DNA of 37,343 nt from positions 1 to 37,343 of the IMG/VR virus record IMGVR_UViG_3300020595_000086. One strand, 5' to 3'. The stretch is from a virus. The position numbers were made by a program, and so were the translations under genes. Shown here piece by piece: positions 16,469 to 24,848 of the stretch (position 1 is the stretch's first letter; the number at the start of each line of letters is the position of its first letter). The notes beneath the pieces were generated by a model. That model saw only the letters and a list, made by a program, of their open reading frames with translations. It made no database searches and was not told the origin of the DNA.

Positions 16469-16735
16469 TTAGTATTCACTTGAATCATCCCCACCGTAAT
16501 TCTCCCCACCGTCTGATCTATCGCTGGAATAACCATCCCAATCATCATTATCACTGTCAATCCAATCACTGTTATCTAATATGATAGGTTCTGTTTTGTA
16601 AGCAGCAGGTGAAGGCATACCAGAATAATGACACCAATTATCTTCACTGTCATCTTTATATGGACAATTTGTACAACCATTATCACAACAGTAACCTCGC
16701 TCTAATAAGAATTCTCTTGTTAATGGTTTATTCAT
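16469..16735 (-). CDS. DUF5522-type Cys-rich protein with acidic tail
   Basis: The first 30 residues (LTREFLLERGYCCDNGCTNCPY) match DUF5522, a short Cys-rich family found mainly in Bacteroidetes; the four Cys probably bind a metal. After CHYSGMPSP the rest (about residues 45-88) is a disordered acidic tail of Asp, Ser, Gly, Glu and Tyr, not expected in that family. I use the ATG at 16735 (88 aa); a longer frame would need TTG at 16744. The start overlaps the preceding 23-codon frame by 4 nt (ATGA). The acidic tail could mimic DNA or bind a basic host protein. Function unknown. Confidence 0.75.
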   Translation of the reverse strand: MNKPLTREFLLERGYCCDNGCTNCPYKDDSEDNWCHYSGMPSPAAYKTEPIILDNSDWIDSDNDDWDGYSSDRSDGGENYGGDDSSEY

Positions 16736-16803
16736 AAATCCCAAACGCTTTTACGTTTGTATTTTACCCACTTATATTTAATCCAATTGAATAATCTAGT
16801 CAT
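16732..16803 (-). CDS. Very small basic peptide, 23 aa
   Basis: A 23-codon frame from ATG 16803 overlaps the previous stop and the next start (both short overlaps), filling the gap exactly as real genes do in this phage. The peptide is basic and aromatic (MTRLFNWIKYKWVKYKRK then SVWDL). It contains the inverted repeat CAAACG-CTTTTA-CGTTTG near its 3' end, which might instead be an operator or hairpin before the DUF5522 gene. The coupling supports a gene; the size leaves doubt. Confidence 0.45.
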   Translation of the reverse strand: MTRLFNWIKYKWVKYKRKSVWDL

Positions 16804-17062
16804 GTTTTTCAATTAACTCATCAATATCACTTCTCGACTGCCATCCTTTAGGATCACCAATAAACTTACCATCCTGATCAATCGCAGCAACCTCAAATTT
16901 ATCAAAATCATCAGGTGAATCACCTGCATCTCTAGGTAAACTGTACATCCCAGGACCTGCTACTACAGATAACTCAATACCACTATCTAACATTATTAAT
17001 CCTTGAATAAATCCCTTACCCAATTTATGTTGTTTCCACTTTATGTCTTTGAATTTTTTCAT
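16796..17062 (-). CDS. Hypothetical phage protein, 88 aa
   Basis: The product (MKKFKDIKWKQHKLGKGFIQ) has a beta-rich first half (GLIMLDSGIELSVVAGPGMYSLPR). The second half is acidic and includes FEVAAIDQDGKFIGDPKGWQSRSD. No catalytic motif is recognised. The conserved-looking GxGMYSLPRD and GW motifs suggest a small folded protein. It lies 5 nt downstream of the 57-aa gene and behind the 17291 promoter, with the start context AAAAATAAAGGTTATG. Confidence 0.7.
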   Translation of the reverse strand: MKKFKDIKWKQHKLGKGFIQGLIMLDSGIELSVVAGPGMYSLPRDAGDSPDDFDKFEVAAIDQDGKFIGDPKGWQSRSDIDELIEKHD

Positions 17063-17067
17063 AACCT

Positions 17068-17241
17068 TTATTTTTTTAATTTTTTAAATGCATCTATAAA
17101 TGATTCATCCCACTCATTACGTAATTCAACTTTATTATCTATCATTAGTTGAGCTATGTTCACACCAGTATCACCTCTAAATTTAGGCTTCCATCCAGAA
17201 GCTTTCAATCTTTTTTGTTCTTTTAATATTAAATCTAACAT
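17068..17241 (-). CDS. Small hypothetical protein, 57 aa
   Basis: A 57-codon frame starts with ATG 17241, preceded by AAATAAAGGTTATAAAA. It encodes MLDLILKEQKRLKASGWKPK then FRGDTGVNIAQLMIDN, ending in a basic helix (FIDAFKKLKK). It fills the space between the 17291 promoter and the 88-aa gene, leaving 5 nt before the latter's ATG. As the first gene after a strong promoter it is likely real and early. Function unknown. Confidence 0.65.
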   Translation of the reverse strand: MLDLILKEQKRLKASGWKPKFRGDTGVNIAQLMIDNKVELRNEWDESFIDAFKKLKK

Positions 17242-17281
17242 TTTTATAACCTTTATTTGTTGTTTTCCGGCGTTTTGCCTT

Positions 17282-17296
17282 ATTTACATGGTAAAT
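17282..17296 (-). promoter_or_regulatory. 15-nt inverted repeat over the promoter -7 box, candidate operator
   Basis: ATTTAC-ATG-GTAAAT keeps the two 6-nt arms but has a different centre from the other three copies, as expected if the arms are selected. Confidence 0.5.
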
Positions 17297-17323
17297 ATAC
17301 GAACCCTCCTTCAGGTAACCAAA
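17291..17323 (-). promoter_or_regulatory. Bacteroidetes-type promoter for the 17-kb small genes
   Basis: TTTGG, a 20-nt spacer from TTTG and TATATTTAC are read on the minus strand, with GCGTAAAAA just upstream. The leader contains a GGC-AAAAC-GCC hairpin. It separates the end of the long modification cassette from the small genes that follow. Confidence 0.72.
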
Positions 17324-17340
17324 TTTTTACGCATAAGTCT

Positions 17341-17943
17341 TTAAGGTTTTTTCCAATTAACCATATAATCATGTTTATTTTCAATATCCCAACTACCATG
17401 TTCACTAAAAACAGGTATTGGATTATACTTTAAAGGTATATTATAATTTTTAGACATAATTTCAGCATAGTTACACTGAACCTCATAAACACGTTCGTTA
17501 TTCATCCATGTAAGATGGGATCCTACATAACGATAACTACCATCATCTTCTTTACTCCATTTTCCATCCCTAGTGTCTCTTCTTAAAATATTTTTAATAC
17601 ATTTTTTAACATCATTTTCAAAATAAATTCTATTAACTTCAACATCAGGAAATTCAACTTTTAAATAATATTCAGATTTACAAAGGAATTCATTATCACA
17701 AAATCTAGTACTAACAATAACAACATTATCTATACCATTATTTTTCCTAATTCTACCTAATAGATTTTGATATCTTTTAAATTCATTAAATTCTTTAGTT
17801 GGTGGTTTTCCATTTATCCAAATATCCCATTCCATCCAATCTTCGTAAATATGATGAGTTAATCTTTTATCTTCCCTCCAAGTATCTAACATACAGGTTT
17901 TTCCTGATCCTGGTAGGCCTATTACAAATGTAACTTTTTTCAT
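17341..17943 (-). CDS. P-loop kinase-like protein, paralogue A
   Basis: The 200-aa protein has a Walker A motif at residues 9-16 (GLPGSGKT) and a D-W-x-x-W element (EDWMEWDIW). It also has VSTRFCDNEFL and the signature NRIYFENDVKKCIKNILRRD (about 105-124). That signature is shared with the products at 18190 and 26915. The fold is that of small P-loop kinases acting on nucleotides, sugars or polynucleotides. No Walker B Asp stands out, and the substrate is unknown. It overlaps the thioredoxin gene by 1 nt and lies at the end of the modification cassette, so sugar phosphorylation is an attractive guess. Confidence 0.8.
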   Translation of the reverse strand: MKKVTFVIGLPGSGKTCMLDTWREDKRLTHHIYEDWMEWDIWINGKPPTKEFNEFKRYQNLLGRIRKNNGIDNVVIVSTRFCDNEFLCKSEYYLKVEFPDVEVNRIYFENDVKKCIKNILRRDTRDGKWSKEDDGSYRYVGSHLTWMNNERVYEVQCNYAEIMSKNYNIPLKYNPIPVFSEHGSWDIENKHDYMVNWKKP

Positions 17944-18197
17944 TAGTGATTATTCCACCAAGTCATTATAGCAGGTGCTGTTTGATTACCAACTAATCTA
18001 CCTAATTCATTACCAGTAGAATCTATTTTAATTAATGTAGGAACACTCCTTACACTATATTGAGTAGATAAAGATTGATTATTATCAACATCAATTTTTT
18101 GTACAGGTAAACCTTGACCTGCTAATTTATCAACTGTAGGTCCTAATGCTTTACAAGGCCCACACCATGTAGCTGTAAAATATAATAATTTATTCAT
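17943..18197 (-). CDS. Thioredoxin
   Basis: The 84-aa protein has the WCGPC active site at residues 11-15 and the cis-Pro at 53 (SVRSVPTLI), followed by the usual Gly-rich end (GNELGRLVGNQ). It lacks the first beta strand and helix of full-length thioredoxins (about 105 aa), as phage thioredoxins and glutaredoxins often do. It would reduce protein disulfides, for example in a phage or host ribonucleotide reductase, or act as a partner protein. It is tucked between two P-loop paralogues with overlaps of 1 and 8 nt. Confidence 0.92.
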   Translation of the reverse strand: MNKLLYFTATWCGPCKALGPTVDKLAGQGLPVQKIDVDNNQSLSTQYSVRSVPTLIKIDSTGNELGRLVGNQTAPAIMTWWNNH

Positions 18198-18729
18198 TGT
18201 TTTTTATTTTTTGTTGTTTTATTATTAAAGGTTTATATCTTATAGGAATAATATAATCCTTAGCTAGTTCTTTAGCATTTTCTCTTTCAATTTGATATCT
18301 AGGTCTACCCTTTAAAATTTTACCATAATAAAAGGGCATTCCTTGTTCATTATCTTTCCAATATCCACCCCTTTCTATATCTCTATATTTAATATTATTA
18401 CAAGCTTTATTAACATTATTTTCAAAATATATTCTATTAATATTAATATTAGGAAATTTAGATATTAAATAAAGTTCAGATTGATGTAAAAATTTAAAAT
18501 TACAAAATGCTGTACAACCAATAAGTATGTCATTCCCATTTGTAATAGCAATACTTAATTCATTTAATCTAACATCAGCATCAAACTCATCAATTGATCT
18601 ATCATTATGTGTCCAAATATTCCATTCATCAAATATACTATAATTTTTAAATGGATCATTCTTATAATATTCTATTAATGTAGTTTTGCCTGAACCTGGG
18701 AGGCCTATTATAAGTGTAACATTACTCAT
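18190..18729 (-). CDS. P-loop kinase-like protein, paralogue B
   Basis: The 179-aa product has Walker A at 9-16 (GLPGSGKT), the DEWNIW element and GCTAFCNFKFL. The family signature NRIYFENNVNKACNNIKYRD is followed by FYYGKILKGRP and a closing AKDYIIPIRYKP. It is more like paralogue C than A over the first 40 residues (TLIEYYKNDPFKNY against TLINYIQNNPFKKY). Overlaps of 8 nt with both neighbours show coupled expression with thioredoxin and a nucleotidyltransferase. A kinase role is likely; the substrate is not readable. Confidence 0.8.
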   Translation of the reverse strand: MSNVTLIIGLPGSGKTTLIEYYKNDPFKNYSIFDEWNIWTHNDRSIDEFDADVRLNELSIAITNGNDILIGCTAFCNFKFLHQSELYLISKFPNININRIYFENNVNKACNNIKYRDIERGGYWKDNEQGMPFYYGKILKGRPRYQIERENAKELAKDYIIPIRYKPLIIKQQKIKNNE

Positions 18730-19159
18730 TATTTAAAATTGATGGGTTTTGTTTAATAGTTTGTTTTGTAATTAAATCTTTAATTTTAGTTGTAGACCAA
18801 CCATGTGAACGAGTTGTGTAAATTATTTTAGGAGGCAAATCATCACCTGTAAAAGGTTTACCAATATAATCTTCACCTAATATCCTTACATCAGGTTTCC
18901 AAAATTTAATTAAATTATATAAATCCTCCTCAGTTTGATACATATAAACTTCATCAACATAGCTAATAGCCATTAAAGTTTTATATCTTTCATATAAAGG
19001 AATAACTGGCTTATACTTAGTGTATCTTGTTTCTGATGGATCACGTTGTAAAAATACCATAAATTTATCACAATGTCTTTTTGCCTCTTCAAATGTATAG
19101 ATATAACCTGGGTGTAGTAAATCAAAATTACCAGCTGTAAATCCTAATATTTCTTTCAT
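18722..19159 (-). CDS. Cytidylyltransferase-fold protein with altered HxGH
   Basis: The 145-aa product has the start TAGNFDLLHPGYIYTFEEAK, then RDPSETRYTKYKPVIPLYERYK, SYVDEVYMYQTEEDL, RILGEDYIGKPF and the closing HGWSTTKI. This is the layout of glycerol-3-phosphate/ethanolamine-phosphate cytidylyltransferases and HldE-type adenylyltransferases. The catalytic HxGH reads HPGY (His16, Tyr19), so the second His is lost. This may change the substrate or weaken activity. It precedes two P-loop paralogues and follows five sugar-related genes in one transcript. Confidence 0.8.
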   Translation of the reverse strand: MKEILGFTAGNFDLLHPGYIYTFEEAKRHCDKFMVFLQRDPSETRYTKYKPVIPLYERYKTLMAISYVDEVYMYQTEEDLYNLIKFWKPDVRILGEDYIGKPFTGDDLPPKIIYTTRSHGWSTTKIKDLITKQTIKQNPSILNNE

Positions 19160-19162
19160 TAT

Positions 19163-20122
19163 TTATTTATTAAATTTATAATTTTTTATATAATTCCAAT
19201 CATTATTATCATCAATTTTAATTTCCCTTAATGGAAACTTTTCAAAAATAGTATTTACTACATATCCATCAACTATAATTGTTGGTTCATTTGTAAAAAT
19301 TATTTGTTCTTTATCAATAGTAATTATTTCATCACCTATTACCACTTGACAAGATTTACCTATTTCATAAAAATGTATACCAACTTCTTTATTATTTTCT
19401 CTAAAATTAAAACTATTATCTATAAACATAGATAATTTATTAGTAGGACTAATATTAAATCTATCAATTCCTACATTATTAAATATTGAGTCTGTAGTAA
19501 TATAATCATGTATTGGAAGATTCATTTTTTGTTGTATTGCTTCATAAAATTTTTCTGCTGTAATATACTTAAGATATTTTTTTAATGTTATTTCACTTTC
19601 AATAATTTTACAATTTACCTTATCTAAAATCCCAAATATACAACCAACAGTATAATCAGCAACTCCATTTATTTTACTTCTTTTTCCTTTTTTATTATTT
19701 CCAAAAAAGAAATTAGTAACATTACTATTAATAATACTTTCAATTTCACTCGTTATTTCTAAATCATAATGCATAGGGTAAAATATATCATATTCCAACT
19801 GAGATCCATAACTAAATAAACGTTTTTGCTGATTTAATGATGCCCATCCATAATCTTTTAATACAAATGTGTGCCTAATTTTATGTTTACTAGCGGGTTT
19901 TTTAAATATTAATTGTGTCCTCATATTAGTATCTAATATAGGATTTTCATTAGTTATAATACAATGAGTAGATAATTCAATAATTTTACTAGGTAATAAA
20001 TTATTAGGTGTAAAAATTAAAGTATCTACATTTAACTTTTTAAGTTTAATAAGATTATTTTTTAATGTATCAATTTTTTCTTGTGTGTTACAAAACGTAC
20101 TTATAAGTGCTAATTTTTTCAT
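19163..20122 (-). CDS. Putative glycosyltransferase, paralogue 1 of 5
   Basis: The 319-aa protein begins KKLALISTFCNTQEKIDTLK. This start recurs in four other proteins of the window (20119, 22924, 23904, 27480): a beta strand, a Cys near residue 11 and a helix. Residues 88-120 hold DYGWASLNQQKRL and YDIFYPMHYDLEI, where HYD (118-120) sits where GT-A enzymes carry their DxD metal motif. The last 100 residues form a separate beta-rich domain. I infer a glycosyltransferase from the fold pattern and the sugar-gene context; no named family is certain. It differs from paralogue 2 mainly in the C-terminal half. Confidence 0.65.
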   Translation of the reverse strand: MKKLALISTFCNTQEKIDTLKNNLIKLKKLNVDTLIFTPNNLLPSKIIELSTHCIITNENPILDTNMRTQLIFKKPASKHKIRHTFVLKDYGWASLNQQKRLFSYGSQLEYDIFYPMHYDLEITSEIESIINSNVTNFFFGNNKKGKRSKINGVADYTVGCIFGILDKVNCKIIESEITLKKYLKYITAEKFYEAIQQKMNLPIHDYITTDSIFNNVGIDRFNISPTNKLSMFIDNSFNFRENNKEVGIHFYEIGKSCQVVIGDEIITIDKEQIIFTNEPTIIVDGYVVNTIFEKFPLREIKIDDNNDWNYIKNYKFNK

Positions 20123-21063
20123 GCATTTTTATATTTAATCTTGTTAAGGTGTATTTTTCTAACATGATCTATATACTCCTCTCCATTTATAATAATACTT
20201 TTTACATCATTAATACCAATTTTCGAATCATATAATTTCCATTCTTTTAAATCCCCAAAACTAACACCATCCACCATAACATTTACTCTTCTACCTTTAG
20301 CTTCATACATTACGAATTTTAAAGACCTATTACTATAATGATCCTTTTGGAAAAATATTTTATAATTTTTGGATAAGGAGTCATCAAAAAAGAAATTATC
20401 CCTCCAGTGATGTACAAATTGATATTGATCAAAATTATTAATTAAATCTACTACATATCCCTCTTTATCAATTGGTATTCCAAATTCCTCACTCCACATA
20501 ATAGCATGCCCTTCAGCTACTACATTATTACCACTTGCTAAATACCTTTCTAAAGTAATATGGTTTTTTACTTTAATAAGATGCTCTTTATCTAAAGCTA
20601 TAAAATGTAATGAAGCACCAAAAATTTCATTTGGGTTTTGTGGATTTACTCTTCTAGTAATAAGATTTTTTGTATTATTATTTACATAATTTTTAACATA
20701 ATCATCAATTAATAAATCATATTCTGTTTGATAAAAAATATCATAATCATATGTTGAAGCTATTTCTGCTAATTTTTTCATTTGAAATAATCTAGCCCAC
20801 CCATAGTCCTGAGTTTGTTTATGTAATGTTATTTCCCTTAAACTATAAAAAAAATCCATCATTCTATCTGGCCAACTTAATAATGGATTATCTTTTGTAT
20901 AATAATAATAATCACATAATTTAATTATATCTTGAGGTAAATGTAAAGGAGATAAAACCATCACATCAACATTAAGATTTTTCCACTCATTAATTGTATT
21001 TTTTAATGCATCTAATTGTTCCTTATTAGAACAAAAAGTACCTATTAATGCTAATTTTTTCAA
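20119..21063 (-). CDS. Putative glycosyltransferase, paralogue 2 of 5
   Basis: The 314-aa product shares with paralogue 1 the start KKLALIGTFCSNKEQLDALK, the QDYGWARLFQMKKLAEI block and YDYDIFYQTEYDLLID (EYD at 114-116). The beta-rich C-terminal domain (about 225-314) includes RRVNVMVDGVSFGDLKEW then KSIIINGEEYID. It overlaps both neighbours by 4 nt (ATGA). The close match to paralogue 1 next door points to a local duplication. A glycosyltransferase function is inferred as for paralogue 1. Confidence 0.65.
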   Translation of the reverse strand: MKKLALIGTFCSNKEQLDALKNTINEWKNLNVDVMVLSPLHLPQDIIKLCDYYYYTKDNPLLSWPDRMMDFFYSLREITLHKQTQDYGWARLFQMKKLAEIASTYDYDIFYQTEYDLLIDDYVKNYVNNNTKNLITRRVNPQNPNEIFGASLHFIALDKEHLIKVKNHITLERYLASGNNVVAEGHAIMWSEEFGIPIDKEGYVVDLINNFDQYQFVHHWRDNFFFDDSLSKNYKIFFQKDHYSNRSLKFVMYEAKGRRVNVMVDGVSFGDLKEWKLYDSKIGINDVKSIIINGEEYIDHVRKIHLNKIKYKNA

Positions 21064-21776
21064 ATTTCTTTATTTAACTTATCTAAATTCATTGTAGTAT
21101 TATTAGGTACACTAGTTGGTTTTAATATAGGTTTTACATTTTTATTAGTTTCTAAAGCCATATTATAAATACTTTTTAACCCCGTTCCTACATTATAAAC
21201 TCCACTACATTTTCTATCAATTAATTTAATTATATTTCCAGCAATTTTATCTACATAATCAAAATTCCCAAACATATCAATCCAAGCATTTTCATGTGGA
21301 AAAGGTTTAGGTTTATGAGTACATCTTATAATTAAATAATCATTACTTTTAAGTTGAACATAACCATCAGCTAATAATTTAGTATAACTATACCAATTAT
21401 TACCATGAATAGGGATATCTTCCTCAGAAACATTATTGTTAGAATTAGAATAAATATAATCAGTAGAAATATGTACTAATTTAATTTTAAACTTATTACA
21501 AAATTCAACTAAATCACTAACAGCAGCATAATTAATATCCCAATGAGATTTTTTATCATCTGAATATGTATCTGTATTTGCTATACAGTTAATTATAACT
21601 GGAGGAGTTGCATAACCTACCCTACCTTCATGTGGTAAATCAATATAATCAACAATTTCATTTTCTAAGTTAGAATGTAATAAATCAAATCCATCTTTTC
21701 TACATTTATAATCCCACCCAGTTTGTTTAACTAATTCTTTACCTAATAAACCATATCCTAATATTAAATTACCCAT
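21060..21776 (-). CDS. RmlD-like sugar-nucleotide reductase (SDR fold)
   Basis: The 238-aa protein has a short Rossmann start (LILGYGLLGKEL, GxGxxG). It continues with the RmlD-type blocks VIINCIANTDTY, WDINYAAVSDLVEFCNKF, LVHISTDYIYS and NWYSYTKLLADGYV (YxxxK), then VYNVGTG. RmlD enzymes reduce dTDP-4-keto-6-deoxysugars such as the rhamnose precursor. This protein is shorter than the usual 280-300 aa, mainly in the C-terminal substrate domain, so the substrate could differ. It overlaps the DegT gene by 8 nt, which suggests that the two act on one sugar. Confidence 0.85.
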   Translation of the reverse strand: MGNLILGYGLLGKELVKQTGWDYKCRKDGFDLLHSNLENEIVDYIDLPHEGRVGYATPPVIINCIANTDTYSDDKKSHWDINYAAVSDLVEFCNKFKIKLVHISTDYIYSNSNNNVSEEDIPIHGNNWYSYTKLLADGYVQLKSNDYLIIRCTHKPKPFPHENAWIDMFGNFDYVDKIAGNIIKLIDRKCSGVYNVGTGLKSIYNMALETNKNVKPILKPTSVPNNTTMNLDKLNKEI

Positions 21777-22878
21777 TTTTTTTAAAGTATTGTTTTACCC
21801 AATAAATTACATATTCAATATCTTCCTCTGTCATATTATTATGACACGGAAAACTAACTAACCTTAACCATTCTTTATCAGCCACAGGATAGTCTCTATC
21901 TTGCTTTAATATTTTAAATTTATGTAATGGTTTAAAGTGTACTGATGTGTGTATTTTTTTATCTGCTAAATAATTTATAATATCATCACGATCATTTGCA
22001 TCTACCTTTGCACAATAATATTGTACTGTTTCAGAATGAGGTGGAATTTGTATTAAATGACCTAAAGCATCATTATAACGTTTTTGTATATGACGTCTCC
22101 ATTCTAAATTTTTAGGTAATTTTTTCATTTGTTCTAAACAAATAGCAGCTTGTATATCAATCATATAACATTTAGTACCTAATTTTTCAACTTCATAATC
22201 CCATGAATATCCTGGTTTTCCATTCATAGAATTATTAACTCTTGAATAAGTACTTGAAATACCTAACCAAGTAAGAGGTGCTATTTTATCATATAATTCT
22301 TTATTATTAGTAGTAATCATTCCACCATCACCACAAGGCATTGTTTTAACTGCTTGAAATGACCATACTGCAACATCACCTTTAGATCCTGCACCTGGTG
22401 TATAACAACTATGAGCTGTATCCTCTATAATTAAACCATCATAGAATTCTCTAATTGCATCAATATCAGCTGGAACACCTGCTTGATTAACTGCTATAAT
22501 TGCTTTTGTATTAGGTTTAAGATGTTTGCGTACATCTTCAGGATCTAAACACATAGTTACTGGGTCTACATCTACTATATTACTAGTGCAATTATTCCAA
22601 AGAGGTACTACAGCTGTAGTCATAAATGATATTGTAGGATTTATAACATCAGCATCAGTAATATCTAACGCTTTTAAAATTAAATCTTGACCTGCAGTTG
22701 CACTATTTACTGCAATTGCATATTTAACACCTACCATTTCAGCAAATTCTTTTTCAAATTGTGCTACTTTTGGCCCTTTACCCCACCAACCACTTTTAAT
22801 AACTTTTGATAATGCCTCTACTTCTTCTTCACCTCCATGAGGTTTTAAAACTGGTAGTGTTTCTTTTCTAATTTTCAT
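21769..22878 (-). CDS. DegT/DnrJ/EryC1/StrS aminotransferase
   Basis: The 369-aa length and motifs fit sugar aminotransferases. They include GWWGKGPKVAQFEKEFAEMV, AVNSATAGQDLILKAL, IIEDTAHSCYTP (Asp153) and SFQAVKTMPCGDGGMI with the PLP Lys at 178. Such enzymes transfer an amino group from Glu to a keto-sugar nucleotide, giving amino sugars for surface glycans. It has its own promoter (22892-22923), so from here to 17341 the genes can be expressed apart from the upstream part of the cassette. It is fuller than the short DegT-like gene at 26271. Confidence 0.94.
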   Translation of the reverse strand: MKIRKETLPVLKPHGGEEEVEALSKVIKSGWWGKGPKVAQFEKEFAEMVGVKYAIAVNSATAGQDLILKALDITDADVINPTISFMTTAVVPLWNNCTSNIVDVDPVTMCLDPEDVRKHLKPNTKAIIAVNQAGVPADIDAIREFYDGLIIEDTAHSCYTPGAGSKGDVAVWSFQAVKTMPCGDGGMITTNNKELYDKIAPLTWLGISSTYSRVNNSMNGKPGYSWDYEVEKLGTKCYMIDIQAAICLEQMKKLPKNLEWRRHIQKRYNDALGHLIQIPPHSETVQYYCAKVDANDRDDIINYLADKKIHTSVHFKPLHKFKILKQDRDYPVADKEWLRLVSFPCHNNMTEEDIEYVIYWVKQYFKKNG

Positions 22879-22891
22879 AATGTATTTTGAT

Positions 22892-22923
22892 GTAATATAC
22901 GAATTTTTATTAAATTATCCAAA
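22892..22923 (-). promoter_or_regulatory. Bacteroidetes-type promoter inside the cassette
   Basis: The minus strand reads TTTGGATAATT and TATATTAC with a 20-nt spacer after TTTG. It fills the only sizeable gap in the cassette (45 nt between 22878 and 22924) and begins directly after the stop of the 22924 gene. No 15-nt repeat is present. The leader is short. Confidence 0.68.
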
Positions 22924-23907
22924 TTATTTTAATTTTTTTCTATAACTTCTTCTATTAAATATTTTTTTATTTTTAGGACTATCTAAATCAAAAACATTTC
23001 TAACCTTATCATCTTCAATAACTATAATTTTAAACACATTTTTTTCTAATCCTAGAGTTTTTATCTTCCAAGTTCCTTTTGAAATATTATTTATATTAAT
23101 AAGATGGTTGTCATTTACTATTATTTTATAATTGATATTATCTTTTATAGTATTCCAAACAATAAATTTATATTCTCCATCATTTAAATCTATATAAGGT
23201 ACACCCCAAGGATTAAAACCATCATCATTATTAGATGTAGCAAATTTATTTCCCTTTTTAAATAAAACATTTGAAGATTTAGAAAAATAAGATCCATTAT
23301 TATGTATAGTTTCTTGCATTAATGTTTCAGGAGATTTTCTAGAAGCAAGATAAATTTGATTTTTTATATTTTCTTCATTATACTCAAGTAAAGAAATAGG
23401 TAATTTATTAATATTAAATGATTGAGTGCTTCCAAATAATATTGTTTCAACACCTTTATCTTCTTCAATATAATAAATAGAACTATATTTATCTAAAAGT
23501 TTACTATTGTCTTTAAATTCATCAGTATTTATAATTTCACAATCATATTCTATATAATGTACTTTTTTATATCCTATATTTTTAGCTAATGAAAAACTGA
23601 AGATCAACATTCTATGTATAGCTAAATGTGTATTACTACCAGTTATAACTCCAGATAATATCTCTCCACCACCATCAGGATCAAACCAAGGTCTATTTAC
23701 TAAATCAGGATCAGTTAGCATTGGATTTGACTCATCAAATAAATAAATATTTACTTTATTTTGTATATCTACAGGAATAGGTGTATGACTTACTAACATT
23801 ATATCAAACTCATCTTTAAAATTATAAAGTTGATTAATTAATACTCTTACTTTTTCCAATCTATTATTATCTGGACAATACGCTGTAACTAATATTAAAT
23901 CTTTCAT
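22924..23907 (-). CDS. Putative glycosyltransferase, paralogue 3 of 5
   Basis: The 327-aa protein starts KDLILVTAYCPDNNRLEKVR and has FDIMLVSHTPIP (about 34-45). It continues with DPDLVNRPWFDPDGG, SNTHLAIHRMLIFSFSLAK and KKVHYIEYDCEI, where EYD lies at 120-122. It pairs with paralogue 4 (shared SHTPI/SHSPI, DLTNR, TH.AI blocks) and is more distant from 1, 2 and 5. The last 100 residues are beta-rich (YKIIVNDNHLININNISKG then TWKIKT). A GT-A-like glycosyltransferase is inferred; an unrelated sugar-binding role is possible. Confidence 0.62.
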   Translation of the reverse strand: MKDLILVTAYCPDNNRLEKVRVLINQLYNFKDEFDIMLVSHTPIPVDIQNKVNIYLFDESNPMLTDPDLVNRPWFDPDGGGEILSGVITGSNTHLAIHRMLIFSFSLAKNIGYKKVHYIEYDCEIINTDEFKDNSKLLDKYSSIYYIEEDKGVETILFGSTQSFNINKLPISLLEYNEENIKNQIYLASRKSPETLMQETIHNNGSYFSKSSNVLFKKGNKFATSNNDDGFNPWGVPYIDLNDGEYKFIVWNTIKDNINYKIIVNDNHLININNISKGTWKIKTLGLEKNVFKIIVIEDDKVRNVFDLDSPKNKKIFNRRSYRKKLK

Positions 23908-24848
23908 TTTTTTACTTGTAAATAATTATCACCTTTAAACTTTTCAATATTTTCACTATTTAAATTAATATTTCTTTTTAATACTCCATTTATATTAATT
24001 TTTATATTTTTTATATTATTAATATTTCCTAGTGGATTTAAAGACCATTCCCCTTTTTTTGTACTTGTAAGTGTATTATACTTCCCATCACAATCAATAA
24101 TAATATCATATTTACCCCCAAACTCATTAAAAGTAAATAATTCTAATCTATCTGTATGTCTAATCCATATAGGTACACACCATGTTAAACCATCATTTTC
24201 ATGACTATCAATTGTTCTAACATAAGACATTTTAAATTTATATGTACTTCTATCATTAATTTTAATAAATTTTATTGTATAATCCTCAGTCATTTTATTA
24301 TCAATTTCTCTTAAATCATTTAAAATAAATTCTTTATTATGTGTATAATAAATTTTAGGGAAATTATTAGTCTTAATTGCAAAATATCCACCAGCCATCT
24401 TTAAACCATCTTCACTAAATATAACATTATCATATGTATCTAATTTTTTACTTACTCTATCAATTAAATCTGTATCTAAAACAACATCATATTCTACAAA
24501 GTGTATTTTTTTATAATTTCTAAATTTAGAAAAGTTAAGAACATAATGTATTAAACTATATATTGCATAATGAGTACTATGTGTATAAATTAAAGAACTA
24601 GCAACTGAAAAATTTTTATTTGACCACCAAAATCTATTTGTTAAATCAAAATCAGTAATTAAATAGTTATCATTATCTATATAAACATAATCTACATATT
24701 CCATAGATAGTTCACTAATAGGTGAGTGTGATACTATCATAATATCATATTTATCTCTAATTTTTTGTAAATTCTGAACTAAAGAATGTAGTGCTAATTT
24801 TCTTTTACTATCAGGACAATAAGTTTGAATTACAATTAAATCTTTCAT
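23904..24848 (-). CDS. Putative glycosyltransferase, paralogue 4 of 5
   Basis: The 314-aa product has the family start KDLIVIQTYCPDSKRKLALH, YDIMIVSHSPIS, TDFDLTNRFWW, THSTHYAIYSLIHYVLNFSK and KKIHFVEYDVVLD (EYD 119-121). Its C-terminal beta domain contains YDIIIDCDGKYNTLTSTKKG then EWSLNP, aligning by eye with the same region of paralogue 3. The two genes overlap by 4 nt, so a tandem duplication followed by divergence is likely. The function is inferred from the family pattern and the neighbours. Confidence 0.62.
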   Translation of the reverse strand: MKDLIVIQTYCPDSKRKLALHSLVQNLQKIRDKYDIMIVSHSPISELSMEYVDYVYIDNDNYLITDFDLTNRFWWSNKNFSVASSLIYTHSTHYAIYSLIHYVLNFSKFRNYKKIHFVEYDVVLDTDLIDRVSKKLDTYDNVIFSEDGLKMAGGYFAIKTNNFPKIYYTHNKEFILNDLREIDNKMTEDYTIKFIKINDRSTYKFKMSYVRTIDSHENDGLTWCVPIWIRHTDRLELFTFNEFGGKYDIIIDCDGKYNTLTSTKKGEWSLNPLGNINNIKNIKININGVLKRNINLNSENIEKFKGDNYLQVKK

